A stretch of DNA of 64,000 bases from Shewanella holmiensis. GTDB taxonomy: Bacteria > Pseudomonadota > Gammaproteobacteria > Enterobacterales > Shewanellaceae. The notes below the pieces were generated by a model. The model worked only from the letters and a program-made list of their open reading frames with translations. It was not told the origin of the DNA and did not search any database. Below, one piece after another: positions 38,580 through 46,962 of this stretch (position 1 is the stretch's first letter; each line of letters starts with the position of its first letter). The translations under genes and the position numbers were made by a program. The stretch lies in NCBI RefSeq assembly GCF_025370255.1, contig NZ_JAMTCD010000007.1:62001-126000 (forward strand), written 5' to 3'.

Positions 38580-38978
38580 TTAATCACCTCGCAATGCTTT
38601 ACGCATTCCAGAAAACTTACTTTCTAAAAACCCCAATGACATTTGGTATTCAAGAGAGTTTTGCATAAAGGCGGATTGTTCTTGCTGCATATCGACCGTA
38701 TTTCCATCACCCGTATCAGGCTGATTGGGCACTCGAAACTTTACATGCTGCTGACTGAGTGCAGTTAAATCGAAATGTTTTTCGTTGGAAGAACTCATCG
38801 TCAAACCTTTTTGACGAGAACTTGCTGCTTGCATCGCTGAGGCAAAATCGACATCACGCGCTTTATACCCTGGGGTATTTGAATTCGCTATGTTGCTTGA
38901 TAATACTTCAGCGCGTTGCGCCCTAACACCCAGAGAGTATTGATGTACCCCAAGTGCATTATCAAAATTAATCGCCAT
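38580..38978 (-). CDS. flgB: Proximal rod protein FlgB
   Basis: Rod subunit of 132 residues. I chose the ATG at 38978 (MAINFDNALGVHQYSLGVRAQRAEVLSSNIANSNTPGYKARD). The frame extends 13 codons upstream but that extension would include part of the sigma-54 promoter. It is the first gene of flgBCDE. Confidence 0.96.
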   Translation of the reverse strand: MAINFDNALGVHQYSLGVRAQRAEVLSSNIANSNTPGYKARDVDFASAMQAASSRQKGLTMSSSNEKHFDLTALSQQHVKFRVPNQPDTGDGNTVDMQQEQSAFMQNSLEYQMSLGFLESKFSGMRKALRGD

Positions 38979-39013
38979 AAAATTGCCTCCATCAGCTAAC
39001 TGATAGATATAAA

Positions 39014-39029
39014 GCAAAGGTTATGCCAA
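39014..39029 (-). promoter_or_regulatory. Sigma-54 promoter of flgB operon
   Basis: The minus strand reads TTGGCATAACCTTTGC, with GG and GC 12 bases apart. It lies 36 bases upstream of the flgB ATG. Confidence 0.82.
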
Positions 39030-39061
39030 TTATTTATTAATAGAGGGGAAATATAGAGAGG

Positions 39062-39091
39062 AAAGCATGTATCAACAATAACACATGCTTT
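39062..39091 (-). terminator. Probable terminator after cheR
   Basis: AAAGCATGT (39062-39070) and ACATGCTTT (39083-39091) form a 9-base stem with a 12-base loop, 13 bases after the cheR stop. The minus strand continues CCTCTCTAT, a weak tail. Confidence 0.55.
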
Positions 39092-39103
39092 TCAATAGAT
39101 TAA

Positions 39104-39943
39104 CTAGGTTTTCTTTTGATAATAAATGCCAGGATTACAACGAACCATATCAAATTCATCTGTTAACCCAGCAATAGATTCTGACGCTCCAAGAAATAAA
39201 ATCCCTTTTGGATTTAATGCGGCAGCAAATTGCCGCAAAATTTTCGCCTTTGCCTCAGGGGCAAAATAAATCAGCACATTGCGGCAAAATATAATGTCGT
39301 ACTTACCAAGAAGCGTATAACTTTCAAGTAAATTATGTGCTCTAAAGTTAACTAAGCGTTTCACATTATCTTTGATTTTCATATTACCGTTAGGTAAAGC
39401 ATCAAAAAACTGACGCTTACGCTCTTCAGATAACCCACGCGCTAATGCCAAACCATCATATTCTGCATTTTTACAACGCTCCAACATCGACGGAGACAAA
39501 TCGGTTGCCTGAATGGTGATACCGCCAGGCAGTGCACCAGGTTTACGTTGCTGATACTCTAAAGCCGTCATTGCTAATGAGTACGGCTCTTGACCAGAAG
39601 AACACGCAGCAGACCATATACGCAATGAACGACCTAATTTAGAGTATTCAGGCAACAAAGTGTTATGCAGTAAATCAAAAGGATAACGGTCACGAAACCA
39701 CAAGGTTTCATTAGTGGTCATAGCGTCAATCACCTCAGCACGCAACTGGCGTTCTGTCGGTTTCATTGAATGTTTAACCACTTCTGAGAGTGAAGGTAAA
39801 TTGTACTTGCCCATTAACGGCGCAAGACGACTCCGCACTAGATATTGTTTGTTCTCACCTAATACGATGCCGCTGTGTTGTTCTAGGAACAACCTAAATT
39901 GATTATATTCTGCTTCTGCGAGTGATTTATCTGTCACATTCAC
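39104..39943 (-). CDS. cheR: Chemotaxis protein methyltransferase CheR
   Basis: S-adenosylmethionine-dependent methyltransferase that methylates glutamates in chemoreceptors. The N-terminal helical domain (FRLFLEQHSGIVLGENKQYLVRSRLAPLM) precedes the SAM fold with LRIWSAACSSGQEPYSLAM, ATDLSPSMLE and YDIIFCRNVLIYF. It has 279 residues. Placement of cheV-cheR before flgB is the common order in Vibrio and Shewanella. Confidence 0.96.
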   Translation of the reverse strand: MNVTDKSLAEAEYNQFRLFLEQHSGIVLGENKQYLVRSRLAPLMGKYNLPSLSEVVKHSMKPTERQLRAEVIDAMTTNETLWFRDRYPFDLLHNTLLPEYSKLGRSLRIWSAACSSGQEPYSLAMTALEYQQRKPGALPGGITIQATDLSPSMLERCKNAEYDGLALARGLSEERKRQFFDALPNGNMKIKDNVKRLVNFRAHNLLESYTLLGKYDIIFCRNVLIYFAPEAKAKILRQFAAALNPKGILFLGASESIAGLTDEFDMVRCNPGIYYQKKT

Positions 39944-39967
39944 ATCCTAATATAATGAGTCATTGTT

Positions 39968-39985
39968 GCCCTATTTCATTAGGGC
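39968..39985. repeat. Hairpin between cheV and cheR
   Basis: GCCCTA (39968-39973) and TAGGGC (39980-39985) form a 6-base stem. The T-tract (TTTTA) follows on the plus strand, not the strand being transcribed, so it does not look like a terminator of cheV. Confidence 0.4.
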
Positions 39986-40047
39986 TTTTACGCATTAACA
40001 ATACTCATGAACTTGCCATGTTGTCTACTGCGATCAATAGACGATGA

Positions 40048-40968
40048 TTATAAGCTTAAATGTTTGTTAACTGCCGCGGCTAATTCATCTGGATTAAATT
40101 TTGCAATAAAGTCATTCGCGCCAACTTTTTGTACCATAGCCTGATTAAACACACCACTTAATGAAGTATGCAGCACGACTTTAATATTTTTCAATTTTGG
40201 ATCATCTCTGATTTCAGCAGTAAGGGTATATCCATCCATTTCTGGCATTTCAATATCTGAAATAATCAAAGGGATCTCGACAGAAACATCATCCATTTCT
40301 TTGGCAATGTTTTTAAGTTTTTCTAACGCTTCACGGCCATCTTTAGCGGTATCAATTTGCAACTGAAGTGACTCAAGTGAACGAATAATCTGCTTACGAG
40401 CAACCGCAGAGTCATCAATCACCATAATGTGATAATGCTGTTCTCTATCAATGGTTAATTGCTCATTGACTTCTTCACTTATCGCCGTTTTAACGGGTGA
40501 TATTTCATCAAGAATTTTTTCAACATCTAAAATCTCAACAAGCTCACCTTCAATTTCCGTTACTGCGGTTAAATATGAATAACGACCTGCGCCCTGTGGA
40601 GGAGGCATAATTGCAGCCCAATTCATATTAATAATCCGTTCAACCGAGCTGACTAAAAAGCCCTGCACACTGCGGTTGTATTCAGAAATGATAATGAAGC
40701 AATTCTCAGTAGACGTTAATGGTCTACCACCAGTAGCAGCACTTAAATCGATAACAGAAATAGTCGCACCACGAATATGTGCCACACCTTTAACAAACGG
40801 GTTCAATTTGGGCAAAGTCGTTAACGGTGGGCACTGAAGTACCTCTTTAACTTTAAAAACGTTAATACCAAAACGTTGACGTCCATTAAGTTTAAACAAC
40901 AGTAACTCTAATCGGTTTTGACCAACTAATTGAGTTCGTTTGTTGACGGATTCCATGATACTCGACAT
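40048..40968 (-). CDS. cheV: Chemotaxis coupling protein CheV
   Basis: Fusion of a CheW domain (~residues 15-155, ELLLFKLNGRQRFGINVFKVKEVLQ) and a receiver domain (~175-305, IMVIDDSAVARKQIIRSL, phospho-acceptor Asp in LIISDIEMPEMDG). It couples receptors to CheA and can adapt by phosphorylation. I chose the ATG at 40968 (MSSIMESVNKRTQLV), giving 306 residues; the open frame starts 40 codons earlier without a good start. It is divergent from flgA across 323 bases. Confidence 0.94.
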   Translation of the reverse strand: MSSIMESVNKRTQLVGQNRLELLLFKLNGRQRFGINVFKVKEVLQCPPLTTLPKLNPFVKGVAHIRGATISVIDLSAATGGRPLTSTENCFIIISEYNRSVQGFLVSSVERIINMNWAAIMPPPQGAGRYSYLTAVTEIEGELVEILDVEKILDEISPVKTAISEEVNEQLTIDREQHYHIMVIDDSAVARKQIIRSLESLQLQIDTAKDGREALEKLKNIAKEMDDVSVEIPLIISDIEMPEMDGYTLTAEIRDDPKLKNIKVVLHTSLSGVFNQAMVQKVGANDFIAKFNPDELAAAVNKHLSL

Positions 40969-41291
40969 AACACTGCCTTTTTTTATTAAAATATCCGAAT
41001 AAATAGATACTAGCCTGTTTTGCTTCAAAACATAAATTGAAACTGGATTTCTTGTCGGAATATGACAATGTAAAATCATCGCCCGCAAGTAAACTGAACC
41101 AATTAATGCACTTTGTTATGCCGCTACTTTATATAGGCATATTTTTTGCTTGTTATTACTTGTAAATCATAAATCAAGAATAATCTACTAAAGCAGTCAA
41201 TCTACTGTCATTACAGCTTAGCAACTTATTCATCATTTCACGTAAAATTAAGTATAGGTGCAATCTAGCAAAACAAGCTAGTATCTCCACT
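40969..41291. other. Divergent cheV-flgA intergenic region
   Basis: 323 AT-rich bases that must contain both divergent promoters. I see no sigma-28 or sigma-54 element in either direction. TATGCC (41117-41122) and GGCATA (41136-41141) form a short inverted repeat followed by TTTTTT on the plus strand. Its function is unclear. Confidence 0.5.
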
Positions 41292-41999
41292 ATGAAAGTA
41301 TATTTTTTGTGTTTTTTCTATTTATTGTTCAATTCATTAGCAGTTTTTGCGAATGAAGATGCTAGCGTACCTTCCTTATCGACCATTAGCCAATTGGCTG
41401 AAGAGGTTGTCAGAAAAAAAATTCAATTAGAACCCAATGCTAAGTTACTCATTACGCCACAAAATTTAGAAGGCAGACTGACACCGCCCCGCTGTTTTGC
41501 CCCAATAACCGTTGAATTAGCCAGCGATCGCGAAATTGGCAGAAACAATACCGTCAAAATAAGCTGCAACAGTCCAGATTATGATTACCCTTGGCAGATT
41601 TACTTATCAGTTCGAGTCGAAATCATGTTTCCAGTTGTGGTGAGTAGTGAAATCATCTCACCAGATACTTTACTCACAGAACAGCAATTACAAATCGAAT
41701 ATATTGACCAGTATAGTCTTCGGGGGCAATTCTATGCGGATATTAATGACGTTTTAGGCAGTAAAACCAAACGAAGAATTAATAAAGGAACGCCCATTTT
41801 GAATAGCCACTTATGTTTTGTCTGTAAAGGCGATGCCGTATCAATCTACGCCAACAGCCAGAACTTACAAATAAAGACATTAGGTGAAGCAATGCGTGAT
41901 GGAAATGTAGGTGAATCAATTAGAGTTAAAAATGTTAACTCAAACAGAGAATTAGAAGCCACAGTGATTGGCGTTGGCGAAGTAGAAGTTAGAATGTAA
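41292..41999 (+). CDS. flgA: P-ring assembly chaperone FlgA
   Basis: Periplasmic chaperone for FlgI. A signal peptide (MKVYFLCFFYLLFNSLAVFANE) is followed by the SAF-like domain (VVSSEIISPDTLLTEQQLQIEYIDQYSL, AMRDGNVGESIRVKNVNSNRELEATVIG). It has 235 residues. The Shine-Dalgarno sequence is weak. It leads flgA-flgM-flgN and is divergent from cheV. Confidence 0.93.
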   Translation: MKVYFLCFFYLLFNSLAVFANEDASVPSLSTISQLAEEVVRKKIQLEPNAKLLITPQNLEGRLTPPRCFAPITVELASDREIGRNNTVKISCNSPDYDYPWQIYLSVRVEIMFPVVVSSEIISPDTLLTEQQLQIEYIDQYSLRGQFYADINDVLGSKTKRRINKGTPILNSHLCFVCKGDAVSIYANSQNLQIKTLGEAMRDGNVGESIRVKNVNSNRELEATVIGVGEVEVRM

Positions 42000-42006
42000 A
42001 ATAAGC

Positions 42007-42033
42007 TAAAGTTTTCCCCCACAGTGCCGATAG
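42007..42033 (+). promoter_or_regulatory. Sigma-28 promoter of flgM-flgN
   Basis: TAAAGTTT starts at 42007 and GCCGATAG at 42026, with exactly 15 bases between TAAA and GCCG. It is an excellent sigma-28 match. It lies just after the flgA stop and 38 bases before flgM, giving FliA-driven synthesis of its own anti-sigma factor. Confidence 0.92.
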
Positions 42034-42070
42034 CCTGTTTGGAAAACCAAAATTAACGCTGGAGCCTATC

Positions 42071-42400
42071 ATGGCAATTGACATTAACAAACTTAAAACA
42101 GCTACGCCTACGCCAGTTACTGCGCGTGATGCAAAATCAACAAACAACGCAGCTAAAGCAGCACCACAGGCAGCAACTGCAAACGTAAAAACAGATTCGG
42201 TAAGCATTACGCCGCAAGCACAAGAGTTACAAGGTGCACAGGCTAAAATGGCAAGCTTACCCGAAATAGATCAAAAGAAGGTGGCTGAAATCAAACAAGC
42301 CATTTCTGAAGGTCGCTATAAAGTTGACCCTGAAAAACTTGCAGCCAACATTGCAAGCTTTGAAGCTGAACTTAGCGGACTGAAGTTCCAAGAAGAATAG
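42071..42400 (+). CDS. flgM: Anti-sigma-28 factor FlgM
   Basis: Small secreted inhibitor of FliA. It has 109 residues; the N-terminal half is Ala/Thr/Pro/Lys-rich and likely unfolded, and the C-terminal half carries the FlgM domain (VKTDSVSITPQAQELQGAQAKM, KVAEIKQAISEGRYKVDPEKLAANIASFE). GGAG precedes the ATG. Its removal by export after hook completion should release FliA. Confidence 0.94.
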   Translation: MAIDINKLKTATPTPVTARDAKSTNNAAKAAPQAATANVKTDSVSITPQAQELQGAQAKMASLPEIDQKKVAEIKQAISEGRYKVDPEKLAANIASFEAELSGLKFQEE

Positions 42401-42535
42401 CAGACGTTTGACGGCAGCTGCCTACAAGGACAGTTTTTGCTTTAGTCTATTCTTGAGAACAGTATAGTATGAGAATCAGGCACCTATTGGTGTCATAGAC
42501 AGGTATTTCCAAAGCAAAATAATCTGAGTATCAGT

Positions 42536-42961
42536 ATGACAGCACTTTCAACCTTACTTTCACATCAGCACGGTATTCTTACGTCGCTTAAGTCTCTAAT
42601 TTCTGCCGAAAAGCAAGCATTGCAAGCGCAAGATGCAGACAAGTTATTGAAACTTGCCCAAGAGAAACAACAATGCCTGATAGCATTAAAAACAAATGAT
42701 GAATCTCTGGCTAATCATCCAGAACATTCATTACTGACAACTGATCCAGAATTAGTTGAAAAAGTTTCCGCCGCCAAAGCAATTTTAGCCGTCTGTAAAG
42801 ATATCAATCAGCAAAATGCCAGTTTAATTGAATTAAATATTGCAACCTTGAATAGGTTCTCCCAGGCTCTACAGGCGAGTCGTAATTCATCCAGCTTAAC
42901 CTACAATGACAAAGGCAAAACCTCGACTATTTCTACCCTTGGGAATGATTTTAAAGCATAA
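42536..42961 (+). CDS. flgN: Flagellar export chaperone FlgN
   Basis: Helical chaperone for FlgK and FlgL. It has 141 residues (LSTLLSHQHGILTSLKSLISAEKQALQAQDADKLLKLAQEK) with the family's coiled pattern and a Ser/Thr-rich C-terminus. It is preceded by 135 bases with two small hairpins (GGCAGCTGCC; GGCACC-TATT-GGTGTC) and probably shares the flgM transcript. Confidence 0.88.
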   Translation: MTALSTLLSHQHGILTSLKSLISAEKQALQAQDADKLLKLAQEKQQCLIALKTNDESLANHPEHSLLTTDPELVEKVSAAKAILAVCKDINQQNASLIELNIATLNRFSQALQASRNSSSLTYNDKGKTSTISTLGNDFKA

Positions 42962-43016
42962 GTATTGATCATACTCATTAAGGTTTAGTTTTAAAAATTG
43001 GATAATATAAGACTCA

Positions 43017-43042
43017 GGGTAACTGACAAATCATAGTTACCC
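43017..43042. repeat. Hairpin after flgN
   Basis: GGGTAACT (43017-43024) and AGTTACCC (43035-43042) form an 8-base stem 56 bases after the flgN stop. No T-tract follows, so its role as a terminator is uncertain. Confidence 0.5.
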
Positions 43043-43066
43043 CGAAAGAATGTCAAGAGTTTAGGA

Positions 43067-43122
43067 TGCTTAGTGCTTAGTGCTTAGTGCTTAGTGCTTA
43101 GTGCTTAGTGCTTAGTGCTTAG
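43067..43122. repeat. Tandem heptanucleotide repeat, 8 copies of TGCTTAG
   Basis: Eight identical TGCTTAG units follow each other from 43067 to 43122 without any mismatch. It lies in the 236-base gap between flgN and the chalcone-isomerase-like gene, flanked by two hairpins. It is too short in period and lacks the spacers to be a CRISPR array. Copy number is likely variable between isolates. Confidence 0.95.
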
Positions 43123-43154
43123 TAGTACACTTGTTCAAGATCTAAAGTTGAACT

Positions 43155-43180
43155 AGAAATGATGCGTTCGCATCATTTCT
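43155..43180. repeat. Perfect 12-base palindrome downstream of converging genes
   Basis: AGAAATGATGCG (43155-43166) and CGCATCATTTCT (43169-43180) with a 2-base centre, 17 bases after the stop of the chalcone-isomerase-like gene. Neither strand has a good T-tract. It may still form the 3' end of messages from both sides. Confidence 0.6.
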
Positions 43181-43197
43181 GGTTACTAGATAAGATA

Positions 43198-43758
43198 TTA
43201 AAGCCCTAAAAGACTTTGTTTCAAACTGTTCTGAGCGGGAGCATCACCCAACCAAATTTTTATCAAAGCTTGGCGAAATAACTCCCCCTTCACCTCTCCC
43301 TGAGGCTGCTCATTCTTGAAACTGGTAACGCCTTCATTCTTGGTTAAGACGAACGAAAACTGATCACCTTGTTTAATTTCAGCATTGAAAAGCCCCATAA
43401 ACTGGCTGATTTCAGCTTTTATACTCGAAGAGTCGCCATTTGTTGCAGCATCAAATCCTTCGCTGATAGCATCAACCATTTTATCGGAGGTGATCATGCC
43501 CGACGTAATATCCAAACGAATCACCGCAACCGATTGCTCAAGCACAGCCGTTAAATTATCCTGGGGGGTTGGTAAATATAAGCTACCAACATATAAATCC
43601 ATGAAAAACTTACTGCGAACGCCAGCTCCATTTAAAACCAGCTCTTTCGACTGGATCGTTAAAACCTCCTGAACATCAACCCCAGAAACGGTTTTGGCAT
43701 GGAGTAACGGACTGACCAGTAGAGCAGCGGTTAACGTTAAAACAGATAATACTTTCAT
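43198..43758 (-). CDS. Chalcone-isomerase-like periplasmic protein
   Basis: A secreted protein of 186 residues with a signal peptide (MKVLSVLTLTAALLVSPLLHA). The remainder (LVLNGAGVRSKFFMDLYVGSLYLPT, IKQGDQFSF, FRQALIKIWLGDAPAQNSLKQSLLGL) fits the bacterial chalcone-isomerase-like (chalcone_3) family. These proteins do not make flavonoids and their role is unknown. It has no obvious link with the flagellar genes beside it. Confidence 0.85.
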   Translation of the reverse strand: MKVLSVLTLTAALLVSPLLHAKTVSGVDVQEVLTIQSKELVLNGAGVRSKFFMDLYVGSLYLPTPQDNLTAVLEQSVAVIRLDITSGMITSDKMVDAISEGFDAATNGDSSSIKAEISQFMGLFNAEIKQGDQFSFVLTKNEGVTSFKNEQPQGEVKGELFRQALIKIWLGDAPAQNSLKQSLLGL

Positions 43759-43815
43759 GTAATTGATTCTTTTAATAAGGAGCTACGAAGGGAAGATCTA
43801 AAACCATCAAATAAA

Positions 43816-44295
43816 TTAACCACGAATGCCTAATTTATACTGGCCATTTTGCTCAAACATCAAAGTTTGTTTGTGATTTGGTGAAATCAATAATGGGCCA
43901 TCATCAAAAAACAAAAAACATTTCCAATTGCGAACAAATACATCCCAACGGGTTTCAATTACTTGATATTTTTCATAACAAAAATACACTTTGGCATCAT
44001 CAGGCCATTGAATATGTTCAATAATGGCATCAGGCAATTGATTATCAATTGAATCCCAAGCTGATTGCCAATGCTCTGTTGCACTCCAAGCATCTTGCTT
44101 TGCGGGCCAATCACCTTTAGAAAATTGTTCCGCTCGGCTACTTTTATTGCTAATCCATTTGTTCCAGACTTCCATGGCACTCTTATCAGACAAAGGCATG
44201 ATGAATGCTTTGTCATCTTCGCTGACAGGTAAATCTTTATGGTTAAAAATCCATTTACGTTTATAGGATTCAAAAGGGATATAGGAATGAGACAA
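43816..44295 (-). CDS. Conserved protein of unknown function (DUF2947-like)
   Basis: A soluble protein of 159 residues rich in Trp and acidic residues (WNKWISNKSSRAEQFSKGDWPAKQDAWSATEHWQSAWDSI). It ends with FLFFDDGPLLISPNHKQTLMFEQNGQYKLGIRG. I think it belongs to the DUF2947 group found in Shewanella and Vibrio, but this is from memory of the sequence style. No signal peptide or membrane segment. Confidence 0.6.
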   Translation of the reverse strand: MSHSYIPFESYKRKWIFNHKDLPVSEDDKAFIMPLSDKSAMEVWNKWISNKSSRAEQFSKGDWPAKQDAWSATEHWQSAWDSIDNQLPDAIIEHIQWPDDAKVYFCYEKYQVIETRWDVFVRNWKCFLFFDDGPLLISPNHKQTLMFEQNGQYKLGIRG

Positions 44296-44389
44296 AAATA
44301 GCGCTCCGGCGAATAGGCAGTAAACAAAAGATTATACAGCTAAATAGCCTTATACATCGATATAAGGCATCAGTAATTAATCAAAAAAT

Positions 44390-46873
44390 TTATTTTTGAT
44401 TGTGTGCTTGTTTAATTTTATTTAAAAAATCTTGTGCAACATGGTTTTCAGGATCAGCATTTAACGCACTCATAAATGCCGTTTCTGCAGCATCAAGCTG
44501 ATTAACATCAATCATAAAAATGCCTAGCTTCAACCACGTTGCTACATCTGCGGGATATTTATCTAAGTAATCAAGATAGACGTTTAGCGCTAAGTTAAAC
44601 TGACCTTGCAACCTCAACACATGAGCATATTGCGGCATATATTGGTCACTGTATCTAATGACTTTTTCTAAGGTTTGACTGGCTAAATCAAGTTCCAATA
44701 ATACCAATGCTAACTTCAAAACCAGCTTTAACATCAATTCGTCATAAGCGCCTTTATAAGCTTGCAGAAACGTCAACGCTTCACGATGCTGATTCTGTAG
44801 TAGAAGTAAATTCGAATAGGCTAAATGATACAAGTAATCAGCATCGCTGTCTGACTCAGCAAGCGACTTTAAATTACGTACCATATATTGCAACCCTTCT
44901 AAATGCTTGATTTGCACTAGATGGATTATTTTTTCAAGAATTTTTCTTGGTGCTGACTGATTTTTAACAACATCGATATATACCTGAGGTTTTCGTTCAA
45001 ATTGGTCTTTATACTCAGCTTTTAACTCTGAAATAATTGATAATTCACGTTCATCAAAATCAGATAGGGCATTAAACTTTAACCAAATAAAGACCCTTCC
45101 CGGTTGGGCATCCTCTCGCCATTGCTTCGCAAGTAAATCAATAGAACTATTAACCGCGATCTCTTCTAGTCTCGAATTAATCCTAGTAATGGTGTTGAGT
45201 GTTTGTTGATATAAATCAACCGCGATGGTGTTAAAAGCAAAATAATAATTTGATGACATATCAAATAAGTGCTTTTGATCCCAATCTTCAGTTTTCTTGG
45301 TGGTTAAAAATTTTGAAAATTCTAAATAACCATAAAATTTTATCAGCTTGGCAAAGTCAGCAAACTGAGTATTGATATGAGATTCTATAGACTCTACTGA
45401 GTTTGTTACCCGAGTAATTTCTGGCAACTCTGCATCGACAGAAGAAACAGACTTAAGTAATAGTATCGCTTCAGAGGTTTTATCAGCGATTTCTTTGAAG
45501 ACTTTATTAGCAGCTATGGTTTGGCTTAATATACCCTCAATATCAGCGGTTAACTTGTCTTGAGAACCAAGCTTAATGGCTTTATTTAACAGCATTTCGG
45601 GGGTTAAATTACACTCAGTTAAGGCAATTTCATCATGGTTGCGATAAGGGATATTATTTATTGCTGTGGCATTTTTAGAAAGGTTAACAATTGAAACATG
45701 TGGGTGATTTTCAACATCGACAGCCAGTGACTCTGACGCCATTTTTAACTGTACAACGGTTTCAGCCGAGTGACCTGCATAGGTTTTTACCCATTCACCA
45801 ATAAAACCCAGGTTAGGTCCTAAACTTGTTTCAAGCGAGCCCTTAGCGTGGGTAAAGCCAGTAGGTGAAAAACAAAAATCAGATCCTGTTAGTAATATCT
45901 GTTTAAAACCCAGTTTTATTGCTAAATGAACCGATGAGTTGGTTACAGTTGGCCCCATTGTTTGAATATTATTGCGATCGACTTTTTGTGACCAAGGTAA
46001 CCTTGACCCCATATATAAAGAGTGTCCTTGCCATTGAGAGAGAAGCCTTGAACTTACATGGTAGGAATTAACAAACAAGCTCTTATTCGCTAACTCCAAC
46101 ATGCCTCGGTTAACTTCAAAACTAAAATCTTCAGGGTCAACTGACACAATTATATGCGGTGTAATCCCTGCGGTATAAAGTTTCCCTGCCACTCTAGATG
46201 CCGCAAACACAATCAATTTAGATTGATTTTCTTTTATCCAACCAATGGTTTCATCTAATGATGGCCCGCCAGCAACAACAATTGCAGTCATATTTTCAAA
46301 AGCACCAATTAACTCAGATGCTTGAGTATGATTTTCACAAATATTTCTTAACTGTTCTCTAAAAAATACTTTTTGTGAGAAGCCGATACTTTCTTGATAA
46401 ACAGCATCATTAATCAACTTTTCAATATATGTAGCCAATATGGCATATTGAGGTAAATAATCGCCTGATGCAGCTAAAGAGCGATGAATGGCATATTGGC
46501 GCTTTGAAAGAAAAACACTGGTTCGATTATCATTTATAATCTCTTCAAATTCAGCTGCACTGCAAACGGAAACTTGGTTTTTCTCTGGAGGAATATCGAT
46601 ATTTAACAAAGCTAACGCTTCATCTATTTCAACAAAAACATATTGTGAACCTTTTGCTAATGGCATTGATAGAACATAATTAGCAAGTAAGCCTGAATCT
46701 AATCCGATGATAAAATGCAGTGTGTCTTCTTGTTGAAAATTTTGTTTAAAGTGTTTGTCAAACAAACTCTTAGAATCCAACTTCTCAAACATCGATCGGT
46801 TAATACTCGGTAAGTAATACTCATCAAATGCACTGATCGCAAATATGTTTAAGATTTCAGTATCAATCTGCAT
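44390..46873 (-). CDS. Maf-type flagellin glycosyltransferase with C-terminal TPRs
   Basis: Motility-associated factor (Maf) family, which transfers nonulosonic acids to flagellin in the cytosol. The DUF115 (MptE-like, sialyltransferase-like) core begins near residue 195 with VVAGGPSLDETIGWIKE, then AASRVAGKLYTAGITPHIIVSVDPEDFSF, ILLTGSDFCFSPTGFTHA. The C-terminal ~150 residues form helical TPR-like repeats (LRLQGQFNLALNVYLDYLDKYPADVATWLKLG). The 827 residues suit a Maf-TPR protein. It is the only glycosyltransferase-like gene in the block and lies next to the CMP-sugar genes, so it is the likely flagellin-modifying enzyme. Confidence 0.88.
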   Translation of the reverse strand: MQIDTEILNIFAISAFDEYYLPSINRSMFEKLDSKSLFDKHFKQNFQQEDTLHFIIGLDSGLLANYVLSMPLAKGSQYVFVEIDEALALLNIDIPPEKNQVSVCSAAEFEEIINDNRTSVFLSKRQYAIHRSLAASGDYLPQYAILATYIEKLINDAVYQESIGFSQKVFFREQLRNICENHTQASELIGAFENMTAIVVAGGPSLDETIGWIKENQSKLIVFAASRVAGKLYTAGITPHIIVSVDPEDFSFEVNRGMLELANKSLFVNSYHVSSRLLSQWQGHSLYMGSRLPWSQKVDRNNIQTMGPTVTNSSVHLAIKLGFKQILLTGSDFCFSPTGFTHAKGSLETSLGPNLGFIGEWVKTYAGHSAETVVQLKMASESLAVDVENHPHVSIVNLSKNATAINNIPYRNHDEIALTECNLTPEMLLNKAIKLGSQDKLTADIEGILSQTIAANKVFKEIADKTSEAILLLKSVSSVDAELPEITRVTNSVESIESHINTQFADFAKLIKFYGYLEFSKFLTTKKTEDWDQKHLFDMSSNYYFAFNTIAVDLYQQTLNTITRINSRLEEIAVNSSIDLLAKQWREDAQPGRVFIWLKFNALSDFDERELSIISELKAEYKDQFERKPQVYIDVVKNQSAPRKILEKIIHLVQIKHLEGLQYMVRNLKSLAESDSDADYLYHLAYSNLLLLQNQHREALTFLQAYKGAYDELMLKLVLKLALVLLELDLASQTLEKVIRYSDQYMPQYAHVLRLQGQFNLALNVYLDYLDKYPADVATWLKLGIFMIDVNQLDAAETAFMSALNADPENHVAQDFLNKIKQAHNQK

Positions 46874-46962
46874 AATTATCTTTATTCCCTGTAAAATAGT
46901 TTACTGGTATGTCTGCCATTATGTAATTTTGACAAAAAACACTGGTATTAAAAAAATTAAAG

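Noticed and set aside
41117..41147. Inverted repeat with T-tract before flgA considered as a terminator
   Set aside because: The stem is only 6 bases with a 13-base loop, and nothing upstream is transcribed toward it.
43067..43122. Heptamer array considered as a CRISPR array
   Set aside because: The 7-base period has no spacers and there are no cas genes nearby.
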